This document shows positions 18,701 through 28,026 of a stretch of DNA of 39,416 nt, one piece after another (the stretch's first letter is position 1; every line of letters begins with the position of its first letter). The translations under genes and the position numbers were made by a program. Under the pieces are notes generated by a model. It saw only the letters and a program-made list of their open reading frames with translations, was not told the origin of the DNA and did not search any database. The DNA is taken from contig JAUSGG010000181.1 in NCBI GenBank assembly GCA_030649165.1, forward strand, positions 1-39,416, given 5' to 3'. The DNA is from Armatimonadota bacterium. Lineage in GTDB: Bacteria > Armatimonadota > UBA5829 > JAUSEB01.

Positions 18701-20310
18701 GCAGTATTCACACAGGACTGCTCGGCAACACCACTTACTACTACCGGGCGTTCTCTCACGACGCCGTCCCGAACTACAATACCTCCTCGTCGGTTACGGC
18801 GTCCGCTGCCACTCCCGTCAGTTCCGTCTGGCTCAACGAGACCTTCGACAACTACGCGAACGGCGATCTGGCAGGCCAGGGAGCATGGACTAAGGAACCG
18901 ACGAAGAACAGTTGTCTGATCCAGGACGTGATCTATATCGGCGGCAGCGGCAAAGCCGTCGAGATACTCGGCAACAGCACGACTTACGACGATTCCAGCA
19001 TCGCCGGCTTTGGCTCCATAACCAGCGGGTACCACCTCATCAGTTTTTATATGCGGCGCAATGCCGCCGCCTCCAACAACCAGGCGGTCATGGAGTTCCT
19101 GGACGGAACAACCAAGATCACGCGAGTATATTGGACGACGACATACAACATGCTGACCGGTCCGGGCGTCACCTTTACGGACCTCGTGACATCTCCGGCA
19201 TCGGGCATGTGGCGCCACATCGAGGTCGGAATAGATCTGGATTCCAGGACCGTGGACGCATGGGCTGACGGTGTCCAGAAAGTCTTCGACATGCCGTTCT
19301 ACCAGGCCGCCACCAAAATCACCTCGCTGAACCTGACCGGCTATTCCGGGGCGAGCATAGCGTCATACATAGACAATCTGAAGGGCCGAAGCGTGTCGGC
19401 TCCGCTCTTGCCGGTCGTCACGGACCAGGGAGTCTACACCGGCTCGCTCACCACGCTTGCCTGCTCCTGGCAGCCCGGAGACCCGGCAGCGCTGGAGTAT
19501 CGTTACGCCATCGGCGCGAGCCAGGGGGGCACGGATGTCGTGGATTGGACGTGGGTCGGTGGAGCCGGCGGCGTGACGAGGACCGACCTCAGCCTCTCAG
19601 AGAACGCTGCCTACTACTTCTCCGTGCAAGCGGGCAGCGGTTACGGACAGTGGAGCGGCTCGGGGTTCTCCGATGGGATAACGACAGCCCCGGGGGTGGG
19701 CGTACAGGAAGCTAAAGCTCTTCCGGATAACGCCGTGAGGTCCCTGAGAGGCAAAGTAGTCACCTGCGGCTTCGGCGACAACTTCTATATTCAGGAGTCG
19801 GACAAGCCCTTCGGCATACTCGTGGTCGCGTCTGGAACTGAGGCTGAAGGGAATCTCGTGGATGTCGCCGGGGCCATCAAAGGAACCGGCGCCGAGAGAT
19901 ACATCGACTGCGTGGGAAACGCGATCAACGCCACTAGCCCCGGCCCCGGTCTCCCCGATTCACTCGTTATCGCCAACTCCGCCCTGGGCGGCGCTCAACT
20001 CAACCCGAACACCCCCGGAGTCTTCGGAGGATTTGGCCTCAACAACATAGGCTCCCGGGTGACCATATTCGGCAAAGTGACCGCGGTCGGAACGGGCTTC
20101 TTCTACCTCGATGACGGAAGCGCGGTGACCGATCCGAGGACAAACCCCGGCACGGGCCAGCCTTGCGTCGGAGTGAAAGTCCTCAGTTCCGTCGTCCTGC
20201 CGGACGTCGGCAATTACTGGACGGCAACAGGCATCTCGACAGTGGAATCCGATTCCGGCAATCTCATACGCGTCCTGCGCGCAACCGAGGCGCACATACT
20301 GCGTCCGTAG
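15724..20310 (+). CDS. Secreted apiosidase-like (DUF5060-DUF4038) glycosidase with FN3, LamG-like and double OB-like domains
   Basis: A signal peptide covers about 7-30; starts at 15724 or 15742 (MRKALAE) are both possible and neither has a strong RBS. Order: LamG-like (33-237), Ig-like (239-334), DUF5060 beta-sandwich (343-430: TVNGFWDGGKLYKFRMTPTE), then the DUF4038 barrel (440-736) with the hallmark GTPFFLMGDTTW, NVIWIIVGEYEE and VVNLEYGYEG (candidate catalytic acids around E586, E663 and E667). A PF12904-type C-terminal sandwich follows (738-821: WFNPRTG). DUF4038 proteins include GH140 apiosidases acting on rhamnogalacturonan-II side chains, so a pectin-related substrate is plausible but inferred. 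Two FN3 domains (833-926, 933-1029), LamG-like (1035-1222), FN3-like (1230-1326) and double OB-like domains complete it. This is the best-supported enzyme of the array. Confidence 0.88.
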   Translation: MKAAMLMRKALAEAIALAFAIATLTVTVAGAVLLFDDPLTSGATIGVRDNGQGLFVSGQGWKVIAYSDNIRYTPTPPVEDGAVEFEVIGLQPSDNLNPDGQLMSMYDASYGDPRHVYAPDLRMNPYKFVWHRYGDDGAQYHEDEFKMIMNTGGFNQFEDYSAIGKYPWNPATKYSLKVRWKDGVVRFYLNGAETDGWPWFYKEVYRPGIHDIRIGTNTRDNAIINAIYSNVKIYDYGPTPTAPYVNNPKPGGIVNTLTPVIDWTGERHDSYEVHVTTSTDPTTGVVWDSGEVSSTNSYCTSGSLSDGATHYAHVRLHNDKGWGPWSAAQQFQTNTGGTVTVPKFGEYEIALTTSASYANPYTQVTLSATFTGPTQTITVNGFWDGGKLYKFRMTPTEVGAWSWATTSNDSQLNGKTGGFTCADSTNKGYVRVSTAYPYTYEWANGTPFFLMGDTTWHMWYNIRYSDGSFRSLIDARAAQHFNYMHGVVHDSPHNEGGGIYRGQKASIADPNKAIWDVNTLNPGYFHWLDKKIDYMNSKGMVASLFFSWGNEGYDLDYESPSQYIAYIKYLVARYASKNVIWIIVGEYEEAGESNSQWIAYMDTVYNNDPYKHPISMHTVNTTNAFGGTTSHSFVGQQRQGTPEQLRIDIAGSRVYNKPVVNLEYGYEGDPVMFPANQSADDVRKDHYGICLAGGYGVYGNNKPGYSTYHVTSDFVLTGTDTPGAQYMKILYEFFAQTNFHRLAPSQSLTSNGICAAWPNNEYIVQLVVGTSVTVNLSGASGTFYVDWFNPRTGVRTAAGTTTGGGSRNFTAPDSNDWILHIHNYVINIPGSTVTNFTAVGGDRQVSLSWTNPTAADFTGTLIRYRTTGYPTGPSDGTFIINKANTPGSNDSYLHTGRTNGVTYYYSAFPHNAAPIYGPAANAVATPIDTVPPGPVTSFAAVAGELQVNLSWTNPSDTDFTGTMVRCKTSGYPTSIFDGQLVVDEPGAPGTTSGSIHTGLLGNTTYYYRAFSHDAVPNYNTSSSVTASAATPVSSVWLNETFDNYANGDLAGQGAWTKEPTKNSCLIQDVIYIGGSGKAVEILGNSTTYDDSSIAGFGSITSGYHLISFYMRRNAAASNNQAVMEFLDGTTKITRVYWTTTYNMLTGPGVTFTDLVTSPASGMWRHIEVGIDLDSRTVDAWADGVQKVFDMPFYQAATKITSLNLTGYSGASIASYIDNLKGRSVSAPLLPVVTDQGVYTGSLTTLACSWQPGDPAALEYRYAIGASQGGTDVVDWTWVGGAGGVTRTDLSLSENAAYYFSVQAGSGYGQWSGSGFSDGITTAPGVGVQEAKALPDNAVRSLRGKVVTCGFGDNFYIQESDKPFGILVVASGTEAEGNLVDVAGAIKGTGAERYIDCVGNAINATSPGPGLPDSLVIANSALGGAQLNPNTPGVFGGFGLNNIGSRVTIFGKVTAVGTGFFYLDDGSAVTDPRTNPGTGQPCVGVKVLSSVVLPDVGNYWTATGISTVESDSGNLIRVLRATEAHILRP

Positions 20311-20389
20311 ACGACCCGCAAATGAGTAACAGTTCAGGCTTGGTGAGTACGTATGTCTTCGCTGCTCACTTCCGGGAGACGACGAGCGG

Positions 20390-20411
20390 AAATAAGGGCG
20401 AAATAAGGGGA
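20390..20411 (+). repeat. Short tandem repeat next to the IS4-family element
   Basis: GAAATAAGGGc and GAAATAAGGGG stand head to tail directly before the left end of the IS. A target-site duplication was sought on the other side of the IS and not found. Confidence 0.5.
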
Positions 20412-20413
20412 CG

Positions 20414-20433
20414 CATCCAATGCTGTCCAAAAT
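20414..20433. repeat. Left terminal inverted repeat of the IS4-family element
   Basis: This segment is complementary to 21817-21836 at about 15 of 20 positions, sharing the block GTCCAAAA. It is the end nearest the transposase stop codon. Confidence 0.65.
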
Positions 20434-20513
20434 AATCTCTGCTGTTCTGTCTCCGTGTCCACTGATTTCCCTGTCAATCTATGCGCCCCGTGTCTGTGGA
20501 TTCTCGCTGCTGT

Positions 20514-21674
20514 CTAAAAGCCAAGCATAAGCTGCTGTGGTGGAATGATAGGTGGAGTTCGGAACGGATTATTCAGCCAGTCCCAGAGATGGCGATAGGT
20601 GAACAGATTCACGCGCAGCAAGGCGAGCAGTCGGGATAGATGCCAGCCGAACGTGGAGCGAAAACGGCATATAGCGATTAGAAGCAAAGCGATAAGCGCT
20701 GTCCAAATCTGAATGGCGAGCGCATTGGCGCTTGTTCCCACGAAAGTCTTGATGCGCAAACATTGCTTAATAGTGCGGAAGAATATCTCAATCTCCCACC
20801 GGTCACGGTAGATCGCCGCCACGGTGGTTGCCCCCAAACTCAGATGGTTGGTGAGCAGGACTACCTGCTCACCGGTTGTGTCCCGCGCAACGATGCGCCG
20901 AAGCAAACACTGACAACGCTCTTTGGCGTATGGGCTGGAAAGCCGAACGAGTTGGTGAGCGACAATCTGGCTGTGGGCAGGTGGTGTCAACTCTCGCTCA
21001 ACGGTGTAGACGGCGTTGTCTCTAAGACGGGTGACAAAGTGGATTCCCTGTTCGGTCCAAGCTTGGAACATAGCATAGTCAGTGTAGCCGCGGTCCATCA
21101 CCACGATGCTACCCTTGGGGAACCTTAGGAGCCGGGCGACAGAAATATCGGTGGTGTTGCCGTCTGTAATGACGACGTAGGTGGGAAGATATCCGTCGTG
21201 ATCCAGAACCAAGTGGACCTTGGCCGCCCCCTTGCGTTGCTGGTAGTGCGCCCAAGGGAACAGGTTGGCGCAGAGCTCCAGTATAGTCGAATCGATCGTG
21301 AGCAGGCGATGCTTGAACCGGAAACGCTTCTTTTTCCCGGGCCGCCAGGCGTCAGCTTGCGCCAGCGTTGCGTAGTAAAGACGCTCGTAGATTCTGGCCG
21401 GGCGATGCTCGTTGGCGTAGGCCAGGGAGCTTCTGGCCGGCGCGGTGGTGATTCCCAGGTGGTTCAGCTTGCCGCAGGTGAGCCGCAAGCCGTCACAGAT
21501 CTCGGCGAGGCTTCTCGCCTGGGCCAGTTGCAGATAGAGCATCGCCACCAATTGCATCCGGCACGTGAAACCTTTCGCATGACGCTCGCCGTGTTCCTCG
21601 CGGACGATGCGTTGAAACGCGGGCAGTGGGATGATCTGCAGGAGTTGGGCGAACAAACTAGAAGTAGCAGGCAT
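20514..21674 (-). CDS. IS4-family transposase
   Basis: The start chosen is the ATG at 21674 (MPATSSLFAQLLQ), preceded by AAAGGAA and matching the usual family N-terminus; an upstream in-frame start at 21776 would add 34 unlikely residues. The 386-aa protein has an N-terminal DUF4372-like part (RHAKGFTCRMQLVAMLYLQL) and the RNase-H-like DDE core. The motifs are LTIDST (first Asp), IVVMDRGY (second Asp) and Y-x2-R-x3-E-x6-K (third acid, in YRDRWEIEIFFRTIKQ), the IS4 signature. All catalytic residues and a plausible C-terminus are present, so the element may still be active. It acts by DNA cleavage and strand transfer at the element ends. Confidence 0.92.
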   Translation of the reverse strand: MPATSSLFAQLLQIIPLPAFQRIVREEHGERHAKGFTCRMQLVAMLYLQLAQARSLAEICDGLRLTCGKLNHLGITTAPARSSLAYANEHRPARIYERLYYATLAQADAWRPGKKKRFRFKHRLLTIDSTILELCANLFPWAHYQQRKGAAKVHLVLDHDGYLPTYVVITDGNTTDISVARLLRFPKGSIVVMDRGYTDYAMFQAWTEQGIHFVTRLRDNAVYTVERELTPPAHSQIVAHQLVRLSSPYAKERCQCLLRRIVARDTTGEQVVLLTNHLSLGATTVAAIYRDRWEIEIFFRTIKQCLRIKTFVGTSANALAIQIWTALIALLLIAICRFRSTFGWHLSRLLALLRVNLFTYRHLWDWLNNPFRTPPIIPPQQLMLGF

Positions 21675-21816
21675 AGGGAAGTGTTCCTTTCCGAAATGAT
21701 GGTCGAAGCAACCGTTCACTTCGGCATAAGCTGGATGCTTCCCTTTGTTCGGACCATAGCGAAAACCACCCCCCAAGGCAATGTTTACGCTTGCGCTGAG
21801 CGCGGACGAAAACGTC

Positions 21817-21836
21817 GTTTTGGACGGGATTGATTG
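21817..21836. repeat. Right terminal inverted repeat of the IS4-family element
   Basis: The partner of 20414-20433, lying about 140 bp upstream of the transposase start codon. TTTTGGAC is the shared core. Confidence 0.65.
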
Positions 21837-21948
21837 TAACCATATTATCGGTCGAACCGCACTCAGGTGTCAAGGAAGGAATGAGTTCAGAAACGGTCAG
21901 TACAATCACCCTTGCTGCCCACCCGCGGGCACAAAGCGACGCGTAACC

Positions 21949-21971
21949 CCCTCTCCCTGGGAGGGAGAGGG
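21949..21971. repeat. Perfect 10-bp inverted repeat, dispersed-repeat type
   Basis: CCCTCTCCCT / AGGGAGAGGG with a 3-nt loop, followed by TAGGGTGAGGG. This composition is familiar as a dispersed intergenic repeat in many bacterial genomes. It lies in the roughly 300-nt gene-free gap between the IS4-family element and the DUF5131 gene, where nothing else but a promoter was seen. Confidence 0.6.
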
Positions 21972-22082
21972 TAGGGTGAGGGTTGAACCTTGCAGGCGAG
22001 ATCACCTAATGCCGAAGAACCGAGCGACTCCTCTCAAACAGAGGCATTTCCCGCAGAACTGAACTCCCTTCCCGCCCTCGTC

Positions 22083-22112
22083 TTGACCGCCCTCCCTCCG
22101 TCCTGCTACAAT
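22083..22112 (+). promoter_or_regulatory. Sigma-70-type promoter of the DUF5131 gene
   Basis: TTGACC (22083-22088), an 18-nt spacer and TACAAT (22107-22112). Transcription would begin near 22119, about 24 nt before the GTG start, with a GGAG ribosome-binding site in between. Confidence 0.6.
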
Positions 22113-22142
22113 AAAAACGGATGTTCGCATCGGAGTAACAAC

Positions 22143-22856
22143 GTGTCCGCCAGAACCAGGATCGAATGGACATACGCGAGCTGGAATCCGCTCACCGGCT
22201 GCACGAAGATCAGCCCCGGGTGCAACCACTGCTACGCCGAGCGCATGGCCGTCCGGCTCAAAGCCACCGGCGTTCCCAAGTACGCAACCGGCTTCAAACT
22301 CACCCTGCACGAGGACTTGCTCGATCTGCCCCTGACGTGGAAACGGCCCCATGCTATCTTCGTCAACTCGATGGCTGATCTGTTCCACAAGGACGTGCCG
22401 GCCGAGTTCATATTGCGCGTTTTCGAAGTGATGCGCCGGGCTGACTGGCACAGCTACCAGATCCTGACAAAACGGTCCGACCGGCTCCTGGAACTCAGCC
22501 CGCGACTCCAGTTCCTACCGCATCTTTCGGTCGGAGTCACCGTGGAGAACCAGGCCTACGCGTTCCGCATCGACCACTTGCGGAGGACCGGCGCGGCGAC
22601 CAGGTTCATCTCAATGGAACCGCTGCTGGGGCCGGTCCGAGACCTGGACCTGCGAGGCATCAACTGGGTATACGCGGGCGGCGAGTCCGGGCCGAACGCC
22701 AGACCAATGGACCCGGCCTGGGTCGAGGAAATCCAAGCGCAGTGCGAACGGCAGGGCGTCTCGTTCCACCTGAAACAGTGGGGCGGAAAGAGCCGGAATA
22801 AGACAGAAGACGAGCCCGTGCGGGCGTTGACGCTGTTCCCGGAGTTGGATGGGTAA
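22143..22856 (+). CDS. DUF5131 (phage Gp37/Gp68-type) family protein
   Basis: The GTG at 22143 gives VSARTRIEWTYASWNPLTGC, the usual family start; GGAG precedes it by about 8 nt. Near the N-terminus three cysteines stand as GCTKISPGCNHCYAER, an arrangement recalling the FeS or metal site of radical-SAM-like enzymes, but CxxxCxxC is not exactly met. Family features further on are FVNSMADLFH, ILTKRSDRL and the C-terminal GGESGPNARPMDPAWV ... FHLKQWGGK. Length (237 aa) is normal. The biochemical function is unknown; members occur in phages, plasmids and defence-type islands, sometimes beside a 'three-Cys-motif partner' gene, which is absent here. It lies immediately beyond an IS, so it may have been acquired. 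Confidence 0.88.
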   Translation: MSARTRIEWTYASWNPLTGCTKISPGCNHCYAERMAVRLKATGVPKYATGFKLTLHEDLLDLPLTWKRPHAIFVNSMADLFHKDVPAEFILRVFEVMRRADWHSYQILTKRSDRLLELSPRLQFLPHLSVGVTVENQAYAFRIDHLRRTGAATRFISMEPLLGPVRDLDLRGINWVYAGGESGPNARPMDPAWVEEIQAQCERQGVSFHLKQWGGKSRNKTEDEPVRALTLFPELDG

Positions 22857-22887
22857 GTCGCGGTTGTTTGTCAGTTCCCGCGAGCGT

Positions 22888-22914
22888 TCCCTCCAGGTAG
22901 GGTGCCTGGAGGGA
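22888..22914. terminator. Hairpin between convergent genes, possible bidirectional terminator
   Basis: TCCCTCCAGG pairs perfectly with CCTGGAGGGA around a 7-nt loop. It lies about 30 nt after the DUF5131 stop and about 35 nt beyond the minus-strand gene's distal stop. There is no U-tract on either side (TAAAAG follows), so intrinsic termination is not certain. Confidence 0.5.
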
Positions 22915-22949
22915 TAAAAGAAAAGATACAACAACCGCAATGCTCGTGT

Positions 22950-23165
22950 CTACGACGCGGCGACCGCATTGCCGCAAGGTCTGCAAGAGACAGGTTTCTT
23001 CTCCGCTTCCTTCTCCTGCGCGGGAGTCGGGCCAACTATTGTGACCTGCCTCTTCGCCGACAGCACGCCGAGCTTCGACTTGGTGTCGATGAAGACTTCC
23101 ATCGCATACTTACCGGGCTTCAACTGCTTAGGTACGTCGACCACGTACTCGTCCGCTCCGCCGTC
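22950..23165 (-). pseudogene. C-terminal continuation of the CarboxypepD_reg protein beyond an in-frame TGA
   Basis: Directly after the TGA at 23166-23168 the same frame reads DGGADEYVVDVPKQLKPG and on to a TAG at 22950-22952, about 71 codons. The part up to QVTIVG looks like a complete beta-sandwich ending (a 'PGKYAMEVFIDTKSKLGVLSAKRQVTIVG' type strand pattern), followed by a charged tail with CRPC. It has no convincing start of its own. It is best explained as the original C-terminus cut off by a point mutation such as CGA or TGG to TGA, or by a base-calling error. Confidence 0.65.
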
Positions 23166-26039
23166 TCACGTATAGCCCACATTCGTCGTCCAGAGGTTCT
23201 TGCCCGTCTGGGGATCGGCAAACCGCACCTTTGCCGAATAATCGCCGCGGCCGTCGTTGAAGCCTCTCAGCCTGAAGCCGTCCGCTTTCATGTCCTTGAG
23301 CCAGTAGACTTTCTCTTCCTTGCCCTGCGTAAGCGTGATCTCGCTCTTTCCCGGATCGACCGCCCAGGAAATGGTCCCCCCGAAAGTCAGAGGGGTCAGC
23401 CGGCCGACATTTAGAGCCACGTTGGGATATGTCTCAAGAGACGCCTCCAGCTTGCGCTGGCCCTTCTTCTTCATATCTCTGACGTCCAGGCCGCCCTGGC
23501 AGAAAATCTTATACGTTCCGACCGGCAGGCTGACCGGCTCGCCCTTGTAGTTGTCGAAGTTGTAGTACCCCGTCTTGCTCGTTGCCGTGAGACGCTCGAT
23601 TCCCATCTTGAACCCGTTGAGCTTGCCGCCGCGAGCCACGATTTGCCCCGTCTGGCCTTCGTACGGCGCGATAGTGACCTCACTGCCGGCGTTAGTCTGA
23701 ATCCTGTAGAAACGGCTCCCGACCTTGCTGACTTCGCACAATTGCACCGCCTGGGGGCCGAAAGTGCGCGGGACGATTCTTCCAAGACCTATGGTGTCGA
23801 TGCAGACGTAGTCGCCGGAGCTGTCGTAATCCAGGTCTTCTTTGATCTTTACAGAGTCGCCAAAGACGCCGTTGTTGTTTGAATCGAGCAGCATGACCGG
23901 GACCCTGCCCTTGCTGGAATCCACGGCTCCGGACCACGCGCCTTTGCGTTCGAGCTGTAGATTGCTGTCGTTTGGCGTCCAGTTGGAGATGTCTAACCTC
24001 ACCTGGACCGGGTAGTTCATCCCGCCGTCCTTAGGCCCCTGGTGTGATGGGATGGCCAGCCACTCACTCTTGCTGTTGTGGCTCGCTTTCGGGGTGAACT
24101 TGATCGGCTGATCGTCGGTTAGGTCGCTGTTGCGGTTCAAATCCACATAAGCGGTATCGTACCACTTTCCCTTCGGATCCGATTTGTCCAAAACGATGAG
24201 AAGCAGACCGGAGTCGTCAGTCCCGTCAATCCGATAAGCGGAATACTTCGGCTTCGTGGAGACCAGAGCCGGCAGCTTGGCCATCCGCGACATCGCTTCT
24301 TTGCCCTCATAGTCGGTGAACCACACGTCACCGGAAGTGACCGTCTCCGGGTCCCACGCCAACTGGTAGGTCCCCGGCCGCAGCGCGAAATCGGACGGAA
24401 TCTTGGCGTTGTAGATGTCGGAAGAAAGGCCTCCGCCGCCGTGGTCGCTCTGCGTCAAATCGAAGCTGAGCTTGACGTCGTTCTGGTCCTTGCCCTCTTC
24501 GACCTTGAACGTCTCCCTGGGCTGGTCGGTCTCATCCGAACCCCCGAAAAAGCTCAACCGTTCGCCTTTGTCACCCGTTGCGCTGCTGAGTGTGACGGCG
24601 ACTTCACCGGCCGGCGACCGAAAGGCGAATCTGCCTTGTTTGTCCGTAGCCGTGTTCCCCATATAGCCTTCAAGGTTGCCGGAGTCCTTTACGTACAACT
24701 CGGCAAATGCAAGCGGCTTTCCGGTGGCTTTGTTCAGGGCGACTCCCTTGACCAGGGCTCCGCGCGTGGCAGTCAAATGGAGCTTGGTTGTCTCCCCGGC
24801 CTTCAACTCAATCTGCTGAGCGGTTAGAGTCCAGGGCATGGGCTCGCCGGCTCTCGCGGGATGCCCGTTCTCGAACGTAACGCCTCCCGTTTCAAGGGCG
24901 AGAGTCGCCTTGCCCGGCGGAAGCTCCGACATCCGGAAATTGCCCTTGTCGTCCATGTTGATGGACCGGTAGTCTTCAGAACCCTGCGGTCCGCCTATCC
25001 GAAGACTCAGCGGCGCGAAGAAATGTACTCCACCTTCGGTTTCAGGTATGTGAACGGTTCCGACGAGCTTGGCCTCGCGGGGCAGAGTCACTTTGAGCGG
25101 TTTCTTCAGGGCGTCAAGATCGAGACTCTTGGAAATGCGAGCCCGGCCTTTCGCGGACACGTCCATAGTGATGCTGATGTACTCGAAGCCCTCGGTCCGC
25201 GGCAAATGTCGTATAGCGAAAGAACCGTCCTTCGCGGAACGGACCTGCCAGTCGTTCGGCTGCGGCAGCCCCCAGGCGCTGGCGTTGTAACCGGCCCCTC
25301 TGCCCCTGACGCTGCCATAGACATTGTTGACGCCGACGCTCGCCCCGGCAATCGGCGCGCCGCGCTCATCCACCACGCGGCCCTTGAGCTTCATCTCCGG
25401 GCGCAGGGTGATGACGATGGGCGCTTTTTGATTCGCCGCCGCATGCTCCGCGTCGTACGCGTAGCCGTCAACCGATACGCGTAGCCAAATGTCCGACCCG
25501 CCGAAGGCTTCTTGCGGAAGCTTCATCGAATACGCGCCCTTCGCGTCCACCACGAGGTCAGGCCGGCCGGCCTTTGCCTCTTCTGTGGAGCGCAGGCGGG
25601 CTTTCGGCAGGGGTTTGCCCCGCCGGTCGACAACCTTGACGCTGTACATCAATCTGGAAGGTGTTGCGCGCGAGACATAGCGGAATCCGCCTTTGCTGTC
25701 GGTGCGGACCGTGACGGTCTTCTCTCCGCCTCTGGTTGACATTCTTACCGTCGCCCCAACGGCGGGCTTGCCGCGCCTGTCGAGGACCCGGACCGTCACT
25801 TTACGCTTGCGGTACTCTTCAGGGACCATAGCGGTTTTGGCGTAACTGATGGTGTACTCGCCCTTGCCGTTCGTCCGGTAGACGTGCGTGTCCATCAGAT
25901 TGCCGTCGCTCACGATCACACTCACGCCGCGCAGAGGCCTCCCCCTGTTGTCGACGACCCGGCCGGTTATCGCCCAAGCCGGCGAAATCAGCGCGACGAG
26001 CGCCGCCGCGACAAATACACATCCAATCAGTCTCTTCAT
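23166..26039 (-). CDS. Secreted protein with carboxypeptidase-regulatory-like (CarboxypepD_reg) domains, cut by an in-frame stop
   Basis: The ATG at 26039 follows GGAGAGAGGA and opens a signal peptide (1-23, ending SPAWA). Several regulatory-like beta-sandwich repeats follow, seen as 'GRVVDNRGRPLRGVSV', 'VKVVDRRGKPLPKARL', 'GRVVDERGAPIAGASV' and 'GVALNKATGKPLAFAEL', up to about residue 520. The rest (about 560-957) is beta-rich, with DLNRNSDLTDD and DSNNNGVFGD motifs that look like calcium-type loops. No enzyme active site was recognised, so it is probably a surface or periplasmic structural or binding protein. The frame ends at TGA (23166-23168) but the same frame continues downstream with matching composition to 22950, so this 957-aa product is probably truncated. 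The gene diverges from proS. Confidence 0.85.
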   Translation of the reverse strand: MKRLIGCVFVAAALVALISPAWAITGRVVDNRGRPLRGVSVIVSDGNLMDTHVYRTNGKGEYTISYAKTAMVPEEYRKRKVTVRVLDRRGKPAVGATVRMSTRGGEKTVTVRTDSKGGFRYVSRATPSRLMYSVKVVDRRGKPLPKARLRSTEEAKAGRPDLVVDAKGAYSMKLPQEAFGGSDIWLRVSVDGYAYDAEHAAANQKAPIVITLRPEMKLKGRVVDERGAPIAGASVGVNNVYGSVRGRGAGYNASAWGLPQPNDWQVRSAKDGSFAIRHLPRTEGFEYISITMDVSAKGRARISKSLDLDALKKPLKVTLPREAKLVGTVHIPETEGGVHFFAPLSLRIGGPQGSEDYRSINMDDKGNFRMSELPPGKATLALETGGVTFENGHPARAGEPMPWTLTAQQIELKAGETTKLHLTATRGALVKGVALNKATGKPLAFAELYVKDSGNLEGYMGNTATDKQGRFAFRSPAGEVAVTLSSATGDKGERLSFFGGSDETDQPRETFKVEEGKDQNDVKLSFDLTQSDHGGGGLSSDIYNAKIPSDFALRPGTYQLAWDPETVTSGDVWFTDYEGKEAMSRMAKLPALVSTKPKYSAYRIDGTDDSGLLLIVLDKSDPKGKWYDTAYVDLNRNSDLTDDQPIKFTPKASHNSKSEWLAIPSHQGPKDGGMNYPVQVRLDISNWTPNDSNLQLERKGAWSGAVDSSKGRVPVMLLDSNNNGVFGDSVKIKEDLDYDSSGDYVCIDTIGLGRIVPRTFGPQAVQLCEVSKVGSRFYRIQTNAGSEVTIAPYEGQTGQIVARGGKLNGFKMGIERLTATSKTGYYNFDNYKGEPVSLPVGTYKIFCQGGLDVRDMKKKGQRKLEASLETYPNVALNVGRLTPLTFGGTISWAVDPGKSEITLTQGKEEKVYWLKDMKADGFRLRGFNDGRGDYSAKVRFADPQTGKNLWTTNVGYT

Positions 26040-27714
<1,675 letters not shown>

Positions 27715-27735
27715 GGAAAGCAAGGAGTTGGGCCC

Positions 27736-28026
27736 ATGAATCGAGACGAAGCATTGCGCTTGCTGGCGCGCGAGCAGGGCAAGCTGGCCGAGTTCGGAGT
27801 CAGTTCGGTGTCGCTGTTTGGCTCGCATGCGCGCGACGAAGCCTCGGCGTCGAGTGACATAGACGTTCTTGTGGAATTCGCTCAGCCGGTCGGACTGTTT
27901 AGATTCCTGGACGTGAAGGAGTATCTTGAGCGACTAATGGGTTGTGGCGTAGACCTGGTTACGAAGGACGCGCTCAAGCCGCAACTGCGGACGCGAATCC
28001 TGGAGGAGGCAGTGCATGTCTTCTAG
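27736..28026 (+). CDS. mntA: MNT-domain nucleotidyltransferase antitoxin (MntA-like)
   Basis: This 96-aa minimal nucleotidyltransferase contains the exact GSx10DxD signature (G29-S30, D41, D43). In HepT-MntA systems the MNT protein neutralises the HEPN RNase by adding AMP units to a tyrosine. An AAGGAG site precedes the ATG by about 9 nt. Its stop overlaps the start of the HEPN gene by 11 nt, the usual order for the antitoxin-first pairs. All catalytic residues appear intact. Confidence 0.9.
   Translation: MNRDEALRLLAREQGKLAEFGVSSVSLFGSHARDEASASSDIDVLVEFAQPVGLFRFLDVKEYLERLMGCGVDLVTKDALKPQLRTRILEEAVHVF

Larger units (their letters stand above)
20414..21836 (-). mobile_element. IS4-family insertion sequence, about 1.42 kb, apparently complete
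   Basis: The element encloses one full-length DDE transposase. Its ends form an imperfect 20-bp inverted repeat, 20414-20433 (CATCCAATGCTGTCCAAAAT) against 21817-21836 (reverse complement CAATCAATCCCGTCCAAAAC), about 15 of 20 positions matching. No clear target duplication was found outside the ends, so either it has decayed or the true ends lie a few bases away. It separates the secreted array from the DUF5131 gene. Confidence 0.75.

Noticed and set aside
20311-20435. A small gene covering the array's downstream flank
   Set aside because: The frame mixes the end of the last secreted gene with the repeat and the IS end; no start signal or family.
23166-23168. TGA recoded as an amino acid (selenocysteine or altered code)
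   Set aside because: TGA ends several other intact genes here, no stem-loop like SECIS was seen after it, and no selenoprotein motif surrounds it.
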